DNA from: an uncultured Prevotellaceae bacterium
GTDB taxonomy: Bacteria > Bacteroidota > Bacteroidia > Bacteroidales > Bacteroidaceae
Length of the DNA: 64,000 nucleotides
Reading direction: 5' to 3'
Assembly (NCBI GenBank): GCA_946186505.1
Contig: CAMHNI010000002.1
Location: 124,001 to 188,000 of the forward strand
Shown: piece after piece, positions 16,810 to 27,189 of the stretch
Position numbering within the stretch: position 1 is the first letter of the stretch
Layout: each line of letters begins with the position of its first letter
Program-made: the position numbers and the translations under genes
Notes under the pieces: generated by a model
The model's input: only the letters and a program-made list of their open reading frames with translations
Databases searched by the model: none
What the model was told of the DNA's origin: nothing

Positions 16810-18105
16810 ATGAAGGAATTTGTGATATCGGAGGCGAAGGCTGAGACTGCTGTGCTGGTTGGTCTGATAACCAACCAACAGGACGAAGCGAAGACCAAGG
16901 AATATCTGGACGAACTGGAGTTCCTTGCCGAGACGGCGGGTGCTGTTGTCGTCAAACGGTTCACCCAGAAGGTCGGTGGTCCGAGCAGTGTGACCTACGT
17001 GGGCAGTGGCAAGCTTCTGGAAATCAAGCAATATATCAAGAACTGCGAGGATGCCTACGACCAGTGGCTCGATACCGATGAGAACGAACGGCCTGAAATA
17101 GCTCCTCAGCTGGTCGGTATGGTCATATTCGACGACGAGCTGACAGCAAAGCAGCTGCGCAACATCGAGAAGGAACTGCAGGTGAAGATTCTGGACCGCA
17201 CTTCACTGATTCTCGACATCTTTGCTATGCGTGCCCAGACGGCCGAGGCAAAGGCACAGGTGGAGCTTGCCCAGCATCGTTATATGCTGCCCCGACTGCA
17301 ACGGTTGTGGACACACTTGGAGCGTCAAGGCGGCGGTTCTGGCTCTGGCGGTGGCAAGGGTTCGGTAGGTCTGCGCGGTCCTGGTGAGACTCAGTTGGAG
17401 TTGGACCGCCGTATCATCCTGCAGCGCATCACGCTGCTGAAACAGCGGTTGAAGGAGATTGACCAGCAGAAGACGACGCAACGCAAGAATCGAGGACGGC
17501 TTATCCGTGTGGCCTTGGTGGGTTATACGAATGTGGGAAAATCGACGATGATGAACTTGCTGGCCAAGAGCGAGGTGTTTGCCGAGAACAAACTGTTTGC
17601 TACGCTCGATACGACAGTCCGCAAGATGACTATCGACAACCTGCCTTTCCTGCTGGCCGACACTGTCGGGTTTATCCGCAAGCTGCCCTCTGACCTGGTT
17701 GAGTCGTTCAAATCGACCCTTGACGAGGTGCGTGAGGCTGATTTGTTGGTACACGTGGTAGATATTTCTCACCCGGATTTCGAGGAACAGATACGGGTGG
17801 TGGAGAAGACACTTGCAGATCTGGGCTGTGCCGAAACCCCATCGATGATGGTGTTCAACAAAATCGACGCCTATACTTGGACGCCGCAGGACGAGGACGA
17901 CCTGACGGAACCGACAAGGGAAAACATATCGTTAGACGATCTGAAGCGGACCTGGATGGCGAAGGCTGGTGAAGACTGCCTGTTCATCTCTGCCCGTGAG
18001 AAGGAGAACATCGAGGAGTTACGTTCCGTATTGTATCATAAGGTACGCGAACTTCACGTACAGAAATATCCTTATAACGATTTTTTATATCAAGACTATG
18101 AGTAA
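16810..18105 (+). CDS. hflX: Ribosome-associated GTPase HflX
   Basis: A 431-residue GTPase. The N-terminal HflX domain (about residues 20-190) contains DRTSLILDIFAMRAQT and ends in a glycine-rich linker (GGGSGSGGGKGSVGLRGPGE). The G domain follows with G1 GYTNVGKST, G3 DTVGFIRKLP and G4 NKID. HflX splits or rescues stalled ribosomes, especially under stress. The stop overlaps the next gene by 8 bases, so the two are translationally coupled. Length and motifs are normal for the family. Confidence 0.95.
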   Translation: MKEFVISEAKAETAVLVGLITNQQDEAKTKEYLDELEFLAETAGAVVVKRFTQKVGGPSSVTYVGSGKLLEIKQYIKNCEDAYDQWLDTDENERPEIAPQLVGMVIFDDELTAKQLRNIEKELQVKILDRTSLILDIFAMRAQTAEAKAQVELAQHRYMLPRLQRLWTHLERQGGGSGSGGGKGSVGLRGPGETQLELDRRIILQRITLLKQRLKEIDQQKTTQRKNRGRLIRVALVGYTNVGKSTMMNLLAKSEVFAENKLFATLDTTVRKMTIDNLPFLLADTVGFIRKLPSDLVESFKSTLDEVREADLLVHVVDISHPDFEEQIRVVEKTLADLGCAETPSMMVFNKIDAYTWTPQDEDDLTEPTRENISLDDLKRTWMAKAGEDCLFISAREKENIEELRSVLYHKVRELHVQKYPYNDFLYQDYE

Positions 18106-19951
18106 CTATCGACATCTGACACAAACCGAAATTGAAATCTTAGAGCATAATGTTTGCTGGGCAGAGGACTGGCAACGTGTGAGGGTAGCTGAAGGCTTCA
18201 AACCCTATAACTTCCATCGTGTCATGTTCTATGGCGATATCCAACTGGGTGAGTTCCGTAAAATGGTTGAGGTATCGAAGGGCTTCGTGAAGCACTCAGG
18301 CATCAACGATGCCACGTTGCGTAACGTCACCGTTGGTGATGACTGCTTGATAGAAAGGGTGGGGAATTACATCAACAACTATACCATCGGCAACGACTGC
18401 TACATCTCGAATATCTGCACCTTGGAGACTACTGATGATGCTACTTACGGTGAGGGTTCTGTCATTTCGGTGCTCAACGAGATGGGTGACGGCAATGTGA
18501 CCATTTTCCGTGAATTGAACTCACAGATGGCCTCTTTTATGGTGAAGTACAACCAGGATAAGGTGTTGAAACAAACTCTTCAGCAGATGATTGAGGACGA
18601 GCTGCGGGTGACACGGCCTGAGCGAGGCACCATTGGCAACAACGTTAAGATTGTTAATGCACGTGACATCACAAATACCATCATCAAGGGTGATTGCGAA
18701 ATTAGCGGTGCTGCACGCCTCTCGGAGTGTACCATCATGTCGTCGAAGGATGCCTCGGTGTTTATCGGCACGGGTGTCATCTGTGAGAACAGCATTATCT
18801 GCGACGGTTGCTCCATCAACAACTCAGTGAAGATGCAGGACTGCTTTGTAGGCGAAGCCTGCCAGATTACCAACGGCTTTACGGCTGAGGCCAGCCTGTT
18901 CTTTGCAAACTCCTATATGGCCAACGGCGAGGCCTGCGCCGCCTTCTGCGGTCCGTTCTCTGCCAGTCACCATAAGTCGAGCCTGCTCATCGGCGGGGAG
19001 TTCTCATTCTATAACGCCGGTTCTAACACCAACTTCTCGAACCATGCCTACAAGATGGGGCCGTTGCACTACGGCACTTTGGAGCGTGGCACGAAGACAG
19101 CTTCAGGCTCTTACATCCTGATGCCTGCCACCATCGGCGCCTTCTCAGTGTGTTTCGGCAAGCTGATGCACCATCCCGACACGCGTAGTCTGCCGTTCTC
19201 GTACCTGATGGCCTACGGCGACGACTGTTATCTGGTGCCGGGTCGTAACATCACCACTGTCGGTCTGTACCGTGATATCAAGAAATGGCCGAAGCGTGAC
19301 AAGCGCTCGAAGTTGTCACGTAAGTCGATTATCAATTTCGACTGGCTTTCGCCTTTCACCGTTGGTGAGATTCAGCAGGGCATCAAGATTTTGGAAAACC
19401 TGCGCAGTGCCAGCGGCGACAATGTGACAACCTATAATTTCCATGAGTATGTCATTAATGCCTCGTCTCTGCGCAAGGGACTGAAATACTATGATATCGC
19501 CCTGCGCATCTACATGGGTGCTGTGTTGAAACGTGCGCAGAAAGAGGGCTACATCGGTCAGCCTGTCAGTACCGTCGGTAAGGGAAGATGGGTCGATTTG
19601 AGCGGTCTGCTGTTGCCCGAGAGCGAAGAGCAGCGGCTGATAGACGACATCAAGTCGGGCGTCCTCGACAATATTCAGCAGGTCCTCGACCGCTTCAGCG
19701 AGATAAACAACCGCTACAGTGACTACCGCTGGGCTTGGTCATACCAGATGATTTTGGATTATTACCATTTGGATGAGCTGGATGCTGCAGCCTGCGAGCG
19801 TATCCATGAAGACTATGTCCGTGCCCGCCGTGCCTGGATTGCCGAGATCCGTAAAGATGCCGAGAAGGAGTTCGCTATGGGCGATGTCGAGCAGGAAGTT
19901 TTTGATGACTTTGTCTCGAAGCTCGACCATGAGATTGATTACGAAAATTGA
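18098..19951 (+). CDS. DUF4954-like protein with left-handed beta-helix repeats
   Basis: About 617 residues. The start at ATG 18098 (MSNYRHLTQTEIEILE) overlaps the hflX stop and is preferred over an upstream in-frame ATG at 17969 that lies deep inside hflX. Hexapeptide-type repeats typical of a left-handed beta-helix run from about residue 75 to 330 (ATLRNVTVGDDCLIERVGNY, NTIIKGDCEISGAARL, ICENSIICDGCSINNSV). A mixed C-terminal region follows (INFDWLSPFTVGEIQQG). This is a conserved Bacteroidetes family of unknown function, likely nucleotide-sugar or acyl-transfer related, but no catalytic residue is evident. It overlaps hflX upstream and is joined to the M16 protease gene by a heptad repeat. 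Confidence 0.85.
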   Translation: MSNYRHLTQTEIEILEHNVCWAEDWQRVRVAEGFKPYNFHRVMFYGDIQLGEFRKMVEVSKGFVKHSGINDATLRNVTVGDDCLIERVGNYINNYTIGNDCYISNICTLETTDDATYGEGSVISVLNEMGDGNVTIFRELNSQMASFMVKYNQDKVLKQTLQQMIEDELRVTRPERGTIGNNVKIVNARDITNTIIKGDCEISGAARLSECTIMSSKDASVFIGTGVICENSIICDGCSINNSVKMQDCFVGEACQITNGFTAEASLFFANSYMANGEACAAFCGPFSASHHKSSLLIGGEFSFYNAGSNTNFSNHAYKMGPLHYGTLERGTKTASGSYILMPATIGAFSVCFGKLMHHPDTRSLPFSYLMAYGDDCYLVPGRNITTVGLYRDIKKWPKRDKRSKLSRKSIINFDWLSPFTVGEIQQGIKILENLRSASGDNVTTYNFHEYVINASSLRKGLKYYDIALRIYMGAVLKRAQKEGYIGQPVSTVGKGRWVDLSGLLLPESEEQRLIDDIKSGVLDNIQQVLDRFSEINNRYSDYRWAWSYQMILDYYHLDELDAAACERIHEDYVRARRAWIAEIRKDAEKEFAMGDVEQEVFDDFVSKLDHEIDYEN

Positions 19952-19972
19952 AGATTGAGAATTGAAAATTAT
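19946..19972 (+). repeat. Heptad tandem repeat spanning a stop-start junction
   Basis: Units AATTGAA, GATTGAG, AATTGAA and a partial AATTAT lie end to end and run directly into ATG 19973. The first unit includes the TGA stop of the previous gene. Confidence 0.8.
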
Positions 19973-22876
19973 ATGAAGCTGAAACTGTTTTTTGCTACTG
20001 GCTTGGTGTTTCTGGGGCTGACTGCCTGTGAGAAGTACCAATATGAGAGTGTCAAAGGTGATTTGTCGCAGACACGTATCTATACGTTGGAAAACGGATT
20101 GAAAGTTTACTTGAGTGTAAACAAGGAAAAGCCACGTATTCAGACATATATAGCTGTAAGAACAGGTTCAAAGAATGACCCTGCTGAGACCACTGGTCTG
20201 GCTCACTACTTAGAACACCTGATGTTCAAGGGTACGGGTAAGTTCGGCGTGACCGACTCGACGGCGGAGGCTCCGCTGTTAGCCGACATAGAACAGCGCT
20301 ATGAGCAGTATCGCAAACTGACCGACCCTGCAGAGCGCCGTGCCGCCTATGCAGGCATCGACAGCGTCAGCCAGTTGGCCGCACAGTACTTTATCCCCAA
20401 TGAGTACGACAAGCTGATGGCCGCCATCGGTGCTGAGGGTACGAATGCCTACACCTCGAACGATGTGACCTGCTATACCGAGGACATCCCCTCGAACGAG
20501 GTGGAGAACTGGGCGAGAATTCAGTCTGACCGTTTCCAGAATATGGTTATCCGAGGCTTCCATACCGAGTTGGAGGCTGTCTATGAGGAGTACAACATCG
20601 GACTGACACAGGATGTGCGCAAACTCTATGAGGCATTGTGCCGCAAGCTCTGCCCGACGCACCCATACGGCTTGCAGACCACCATCGGTACGCAGGAGCA
20701 TCTGAAGAATCCCTCAATCACGAATATCAAGAACTACTTCGCCAAGTGGTACGTGCCCAACAACGTTGCCATCTGTATGGCGGGCGATTTTGATCCTGAC
20801 GAGGTAATTGCTACTATTGATAAGTACTTCGGAGATTGGAAGCCTGGCGACGATGTCGCTCAGCCCACGTTCCCCGAGCAGCCCGTTTACAGCGAACCGC
20901 AGGACACCGCCGTCATCGGCCCCGAGGCTGAACAACTGTGGTTAGGCTGGCGCTTTGACCGTGGTGCCTTGCTGCAGAGTGATACCCTGCAGGTCATCGA
21001 GTCGATGCTTAGCAACGGCACTGCCGGACTCATCGACCTCGACATCAACCAGCAGATGAAGATGCTCGAAGCATGGGGTGGGGTGGAGTCGCTGATGGAC
21101 TACTCTGCATTCATCCTGGCCGGTACTCCCAAGGAGGGGCAAACCCTCGACGAGGTGCGACAGTTGCTGCTCGAAGAAATCGACAAGCTGAAGAAGGGCG
21201 ACTTCTCCGACGACCTGCTGCCCTCGGTCATCAACAACCTGAAGTTGCAGTATTATAATGCCTTGGAGAACAACCGCTCACGGGCCGATATGTTTGTCGA
21301 TGCCTTTATCCTCGGTAAGCCTTGGGAACAGCAGGCCAACCGTTTGGAGCGTTTGGAAGGTCTGACCAAGCAGCAGATTGTAGATTTCGCTGTCAGCCAT
21401 TTCACCGACGGCTATGCCGTCGTCTATAAGCGGCAGGGCACAGACCCCAATGAGAAGAAAATCGACAAGCCCGCCATCACGCCTATCCCCACAAACCGCG
21501 ACAACGTCAGTCAGTTTGTGAAGGACATTCAGGATTCGAAGGTGAAGCCCATCGAGCCGAAGTTTGTTGATTTCAAGCGCGACCTCACCTTCGGTAGTGT
21601 ACACGAAGGTTTACCCTTCGTGTATGTCCATAACACCGAAAACGGTCGCTTCCAGCTCTCCTTCCGCTATGAGTTCGGCAAGCAGGCCGACGTCCGTTAT
21701 GATTATGCTGCCGACTACCTGGAATACTTAGGCACCGACAAGCTGACGCCGCAGCAGGTGAAGCAGCAGTTCTACAAGCTGGCCTGCGAATTCAACATCA
21801 ACGTGGCCGACCGTATGATCAGCGTCTCGCTGAGCGGACTGAGCGAGAATATGGCTGAGGCACTGACGCTGTTGGAGGACCTGCTGCAGAATGCCAAGGC
21901 CGACCAGGATGCCTATGATATGTATGTCAGTCTGGTGGAGAAAGCCCGTGCCGATGCGAAACTCGACCAGCGCACCAACTTCGACTGCCTCTTCAACTAC
22001 GGCGTCTATGGCCCTTACAATTCCCAGCGTAATATGCTGAGCAGCGCCGAACTGCGCCAGATAAACCCGCAGGATCTGCTCGACCTGCTGAAAAACCTCA
22101 GCCAGTATGAGCACACCTTATTATATTATGGCCCGATGGACGAGGACGAGCTGGAGGAGGCGCTCGCAGCTCACTTCACGCCGCTTACCGCAGAACTAAA
22201 ACCCGTTCCGCAGAACAAGAACTACGTCACACAGCCAACGCCTGAGAGCGAGATACTGATTGCCCCATACGATGCCAAGAACATCTATATGCGGATGTAC
22301 CATAGCGAACAGCGGCCCTGGAATGCTGAAGAGGCTCCTGTTCAGGCCCTGTTCAACGAGTACTTCGGTGGCGGTATGAACACCGTTGTGTTCCAGGAGA
22401 TGCGCGAGACTCGCGGTCTGGCTTACAACGCTTGGGCCATCTACCGCCGTCCCTCCTACAAGGACCAGACGGAGGATTTCTTCACGCATATCATCACCCA
22501 GAACGACAAGATGATGGACTGCGTCAGCCATTTCCACACCATCCTCGACACCATCCCGCAGAGCGATGCCTCGTTCCAGATAGCTAAGGAAGCGCTGACG
22601 AAGCAGCTGGCCAGCCAGCGCACCACGAAGTTCGGCCTCATCAACGCCTGGATAAATGCCCGCGACTTAGGCATCGACTACGACCTGAACGAGAAGATCT
22701 ACGCTGCCCTGCCTAACCTGTCGATGAAGGACATCGTTGACTTCGAGCAGCAGCAGATTGCCCGTAAGCCCTACCGCTACATCATCCTCGGCGATGAGCA
22801 CGAACTCGATATGGCCGCCCTTCAGAAGTATGGCCCAGTTCGCCGAGTAACAACAACAGAGATTTTTGGCTATTAA
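19973..22876 (+). CDS. M16 family zinc metalloprotease lipoprotein
   Basis: About 967 residues. ATG 19973 gives a lipoprotein signal (MKLKLFFATGLVFLGLTAC), so an ORF start at 19955 is rejected. The active site HYLEH (inverted HxxEH) sits near residue 75 in TGLAHYLEHLMFKGTG, with the distal glutamate in ELEAVYEEYNIG. There are two M16 halves: an N-terminal catalytic half (to about residue 500) and an inactive C-terminal half (RFQLSFRYEFGKQADVR, FFGGGMNTVVF-like FGGGMNTVVFQEMRETRGLA). The family degrades peptides in the periplasm. It is downstream of the DUF4954-like gene and 19 bases before fumarase. Confidence 0.93.
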   Translation: MKLKLFFATGLVFLGLTACEKYQYESVKGDLSQTRIYTLENGLKVYLSVNKEKPRIQTYIAVRTGSKNDPAETTGLAHYLEHLMFKGTGKFGVTDSTAEAPLLADIEQRYEQYRKLTDPAERRAAYAGIDSVSQLAAQYFIPNEYDKLMAAIGAEGTNAYTSNDVTCYTEDIPSNEVENWARIQSDRFQNMVIRGFHTELEAVYEEYNIGLTQDVRKLYEALCRKLCPTHPYGLQTTIGTQEHLKNPSITNIKNYFAKWYVPNNVAICMAGDFDPDEVIATIDKYFGDWKPGDDVAQPTFPEQPVYSEPQDTAVIGPEAEQLWLGWRFDRGALLQSDTLQVIESMLSNGTAGLIDLDINQQMKMLEAWGGVESLMDYSAFILAGTPKEGQTLDEVRQLLLEEIDKLKKGDFSDDLLPSVINNLKLQYYNALENNRSRADMFVDAFILGKPWEQQANRLERLEGLTKQQIVDFAVSHFTDGYAVVYKRQGTDPNEKKIDKPAITPIPTNRDNVSQFVKDIQDSKVKPIEPKFVDFKRDLTFGSVHEGLPFVYVHNTENGRFQLSFRYEFGKQADVRYDYAADYLEYLGTDKLTPQQVKQQFYKLACEFNINVADRMISVSLSGLSENMAEALTLLEDLLQNAKADQDAYDMYVSLVEKARADAKLDQRTNFDCLFNYGVYGPYNSQRNMLSSAELRQINPQDLLDLLKNLSQYEHTLLYYGPMDEDELEEALAAHFTPLTAELKPVPQNKNYVTQPTPESEILIAPYDAKNIYMRMYHSEQRPWNAEEAPVQALFNEYFGGGMNTVVFQEMRETRGLAYNAWAIYRRPSYKDQTEDFFTHIITQNDKMMDCVSHFHTILDTIPQSDASFQIAKEALTKQLASQRTTKFGLINAWINARDLGIDYDLNEKIYAALPNLSMKDIVDFEQQQIARKPYRYIILGDEHELDMAALQKYGPVRRVTTTEIFGY

Positions 22877-22895
22877 TATCCTATAATAAACAAAT

Positions 22896-24538
<1,643 letters not shown>

Positions 24539-24551
<13 letters not shown>

Positions 24552-26140
24552 AGTGGACTCTCCTTGTCTTATTTTTCATGACCCTTTCGCCGATTTGTGC
24601 TTCAGCACAAGGCGAAAGGGCTGTGAGGGGAGACTGTACGCCAGAGCTGACGGATGAATCGGCCACCACACGCGGCGTTCGCCGGAAGCTGCCGAGCATC
24701 AATCAGAACTGGGACTCTACGAAGGTCTATAGACAGATGGTGATTCTCGTCTCGTTCAGGGACTGTGACTTCAAAAGCGAGAATCCGCAGGCAGACTTTG
24801 ATTCGCTGTTCAATGTGAAAGGCTACAACAAACGGAGCGGTCCGGGTTGTGTGGCCGACTATTTCCGTGAGCAGTCCGGTGGGCTTTTCAATATGCAATT
24901 TGACGTTTATGGTCCTGTGAAACTCGACACAGCGGCTTGCCCTTATGACAATCCAACGGAAAAAACCAGGAATTATGGACGTGAGCAGCTGCGTAATGCT
25001 ACTGAACAGGCGTTCAAAGAGCATCCTGAGTTGGACTACAGTCAATACGACTGGAACGGTGACGGCAGCATAGAACAGGTGATATACATCAATGCGGGAC
25101 TTTGTGGCAATCAAGGCAGTGGGTCATTCGGCTATATCTGGCCTAATACCGGTTCGTTTACGACCATCAGGACTCCGGACGGTCTGAGAATCTCGAACTA
25201 TACGGTCAGTGGTGAACTGTGGAAGAACAAAACGTCGTGTGGCATTGGAACCATCTGTCATGAGTTTACCCATAGTCTGGGACTGCCCGATATCTATCCT
25301 ACCACCAGCTCTGCCGGTTACTCTGTTGTCGATGAGTGGGATCTGATGGATGGCGGAAACTTCACCAACTATGGCTGGTGTCCGCCCAACTATACGCCAA
25401 TGGAGAAGATGCTGTTAGGCTGGGTGACCCCCATCGAATTGACGGAACCTACCTCTGTCAGGAACTTGAAGTCGGTGTCTGAAGGTGGTGAGATTTACAG
25501 AGTCAGACATTCTGACAACGAGTGGTATCTGTTGGAAAACCGGCAGCACAGTGGCTGGGATTATGGTATTCCTGGAAAAGGCCTGGTTGTCTATCATGTC
25601 TATTACGAAAAGTCGGTATGGTCGGGTAATACGGTAAACAATGACCCTAACAAGCGTCGATTCGAATTGGTTCACGCCGACAACAAGGACTATGATGCCT
25701 GGGATGGTATCGTTGGTGACAGTAATCCGTACGCAAAATCTCCCAGATTGAACAGCCGTTACCTAAGTACCTCACCTTATCCTTGGACGACCGACTCGAC
25801 GACATTTGAAAATAATGAACTGACAGACAACTCAGTGCCAGCAGCAGTGATGAACTATCCCAACGCCGCTGGAAATATTCTGCTGTCCAAGCCCATCACT
25901 AATATCCAGATGACTGACGACGGCCTCGTCTCTTTCGACTTTATGGGAGGCGACCCAGACGCAATTGTCACACAGAGTTTTTCACCTGATCGGCATCATA
26001 CGTATTACGACCTGCAAGGCCGTCAAGTGTCTGGCGTACCAAGGAAGGGTATCTATATCGTCCGCTCGGCTGCGCTCGACCAAAGGTCGCAAGAAGGACG
26101 CTTGCAAGGCAAGAACGGCAAGAAAATAATAATACATTAG
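24539..26140 (+). CDS. M6 family secreted metalloprotease with C-terminal sorting tail
   Basis: About 533 residues. ATG 24539 is chosen because it begins the signal peptide [18 protein letters not shown] and overlaps the fumarase stop. The zinc motif [11 protein letters not shown] identifies the immune inhibitor A/M6 group; [14 protein letters not shown] is the following Met-turn region. The C-terminus ([20 protein letters not shown]) is a type IX secretion sorting domain, but between that and the terminal GKKIIIH there are about 18 extra residues (around [15 protein letters not shown]) encoded by a palindrome at 26072-26090. Probably secreted or surface-attached; substrate unknown. Confidence 0.9.
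26072..26090 (+). repeat. Palindrome translated within the M6 sorting tail
   Basis: GCGCTCGACC and GGTCGC arms around AAA, read as ALDQRS. It appears to be a short intergenic-type repeat inserted in frame. Confidence 0.4.
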
Positions 26141-26168
26141 TTCTATAACAACAACAAACAACAAAACT

Positions 26169-26963
26169 ATGCGTTTAATTATTGAACCTAATTATGATTT
26201 GATGTCCCAGTGGGCCGCCAATCATGTGATCGAGCGTATCAACGCCGCCAATCCAACACCTGAGAAGCCTTTTGTCTTGGGACTTCCTACAGGCTCGTCC
26301 CCCATCGGCATGTACCGTGCTTTGGTGAAGGCATGTCAGGAAGGCCGCGTGTCGTTCAAGAACGTTGTCACCTTCAATATGGATGAGTATGTCGGCCTGC
26401 CCGTAGAGCATCCCGAGAGCTATCACAGCTTTATGTTCAGCAACCTGTTCAATCACATCGACTGTCCGAAGGAGAATATTCATATTCTGAATGGTAATGC
26501 GCCCGATTTAGAGGCAGAATGTGCCGCCTATGAGGCAGAGATTGAGCGTTTCGGCGGTGTTGACCTGTTCCTTGGCGGTATCGGTCCTGACGGACACATC
26601 GCTTTCAATGAGCCGGGTTCGTCACTTACCAGCCGTACCCGCCAGAAGACGCTGACCACCGACACCATCATTGCCAACAGCCGCTTCTTTGACAATGACA
26701 TCCATAAGGTACCCAAGACGGCCCTGACTGTCGGTGTAGGTACTGTGATGGCAGCCCGTGAGGTGATGATTCTGGTTAATGGCCATGCCAAGTGCCGCGC
26801 CCTGCAAGCTGCCGTGGAAGGTTCTGTCAACCACATGTGGACCATCTCTGCCCTTCAGATGCATCAGCATGGTATCATCGTAGCCGATGAAGCTGCCTGT
26901 GATGAGCTGAAAGTCGGCACATACCGCTATTTCAAGGATATTGAACGTAACAACCTGTTGTAA
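26169..26963 (+). CDS. nagB: Glucosamine-6-phosphate deaminase
   Basis: A 264-residue enzyme converting glucosamine 6-phosphate to fructose 6-phosphate and ammonia. Diagnostic stretches are [17 protein letters not shown], the catalytic [28 protein letters not shown] and the C-terminal [10 protein letters not shown]. Length is typical. It is a single gene followed by a perfect terminator and preceded by an A/C-rich leader of 28 bases. It links amino-sugar catabolism to glycolysis and, in reverse, could supply hexosamine for the capsule encoded downstream. Confidence 0.97.
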   Translation: MRLIIEPNYDLMSQWAANHVIERINAANPTPEKPFVLGLPTGSSPIGMYRALVKACQEGRVSFKNVVTFNMDEYVGLPVEHPESYHSFMFSNLFNHIDCPKENIHILNGNAPDLEAECAAYEAEIERFGGVDLFLGGIGPDGHIAFNEPGSSLTSRTRQKTLTTDTIIANSRFFDNDIHKVPKTALTVGVGTVMAAREVMILVNGHAKCRALQAAVEGSVNHMWTISALQMHQHGIIVADEAACDELKVGTYRYFKDIERNNLL

Positions 26964-26972
26964 TTATATTAA

Positions 26973-27002
26973 GGAAAAAGCCGCTGAAAAGCGGCTTTTT
27001 CC
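26973..27002 (+). terminator. Rho-independent terminator after nagB
   Basis: A perfect 13-bp stem, GGAAAAAGCCGCT and AGCGGCTTTTTCC, closed by a GAAA tetraloop and followed by TTTTATT. Confidence 0.95.
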
Positions 27003-27010
27003 TTTTATTA

Positions 27011-27042
27011 TTTGGTATAATTCATTTTATTTGCTATCTTTG
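27011..27042 (+). promoter_or_regulatory. Promoter of the capsule locus
   Basis: TTTG at 27011-27014 and TATCTTTG at 27035-27042 with 20-base spacing, an excellent match to the Bacteroidetes housekeeping consensus. The predicted leader to ATG 27190 is about 140 bases with no coding gene visible. Confidence 0.82.
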
Positions 27043-27189
27043 TACCCTGAAAATCGGGAAAGGGCATGCCTAAAAGTTCTCTTTTCCATGTATTTTATTG
27101 TAAAATTATTACTAACGCGCTGAAAATCAGTAGGTTTTGGTGTGTCGTTAGGAATAGGGGTTGTATATATTCCGTAAAACTTTCAATAG

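Noticed and set aside
17969..18097. Upstream extension of the DUF4954-like gene
   Set aside because: The extra 43 codons lie inside hflX, read as low-complexity sequence, and ATG 18098 overlaps the hflX stop as expected for coupled genes.
27043..27189. Invertible capsule promoter
   Set aside because: No inverted repeat pair flanks the promoter at 27011-27042 and no recombinase gene is nearby.
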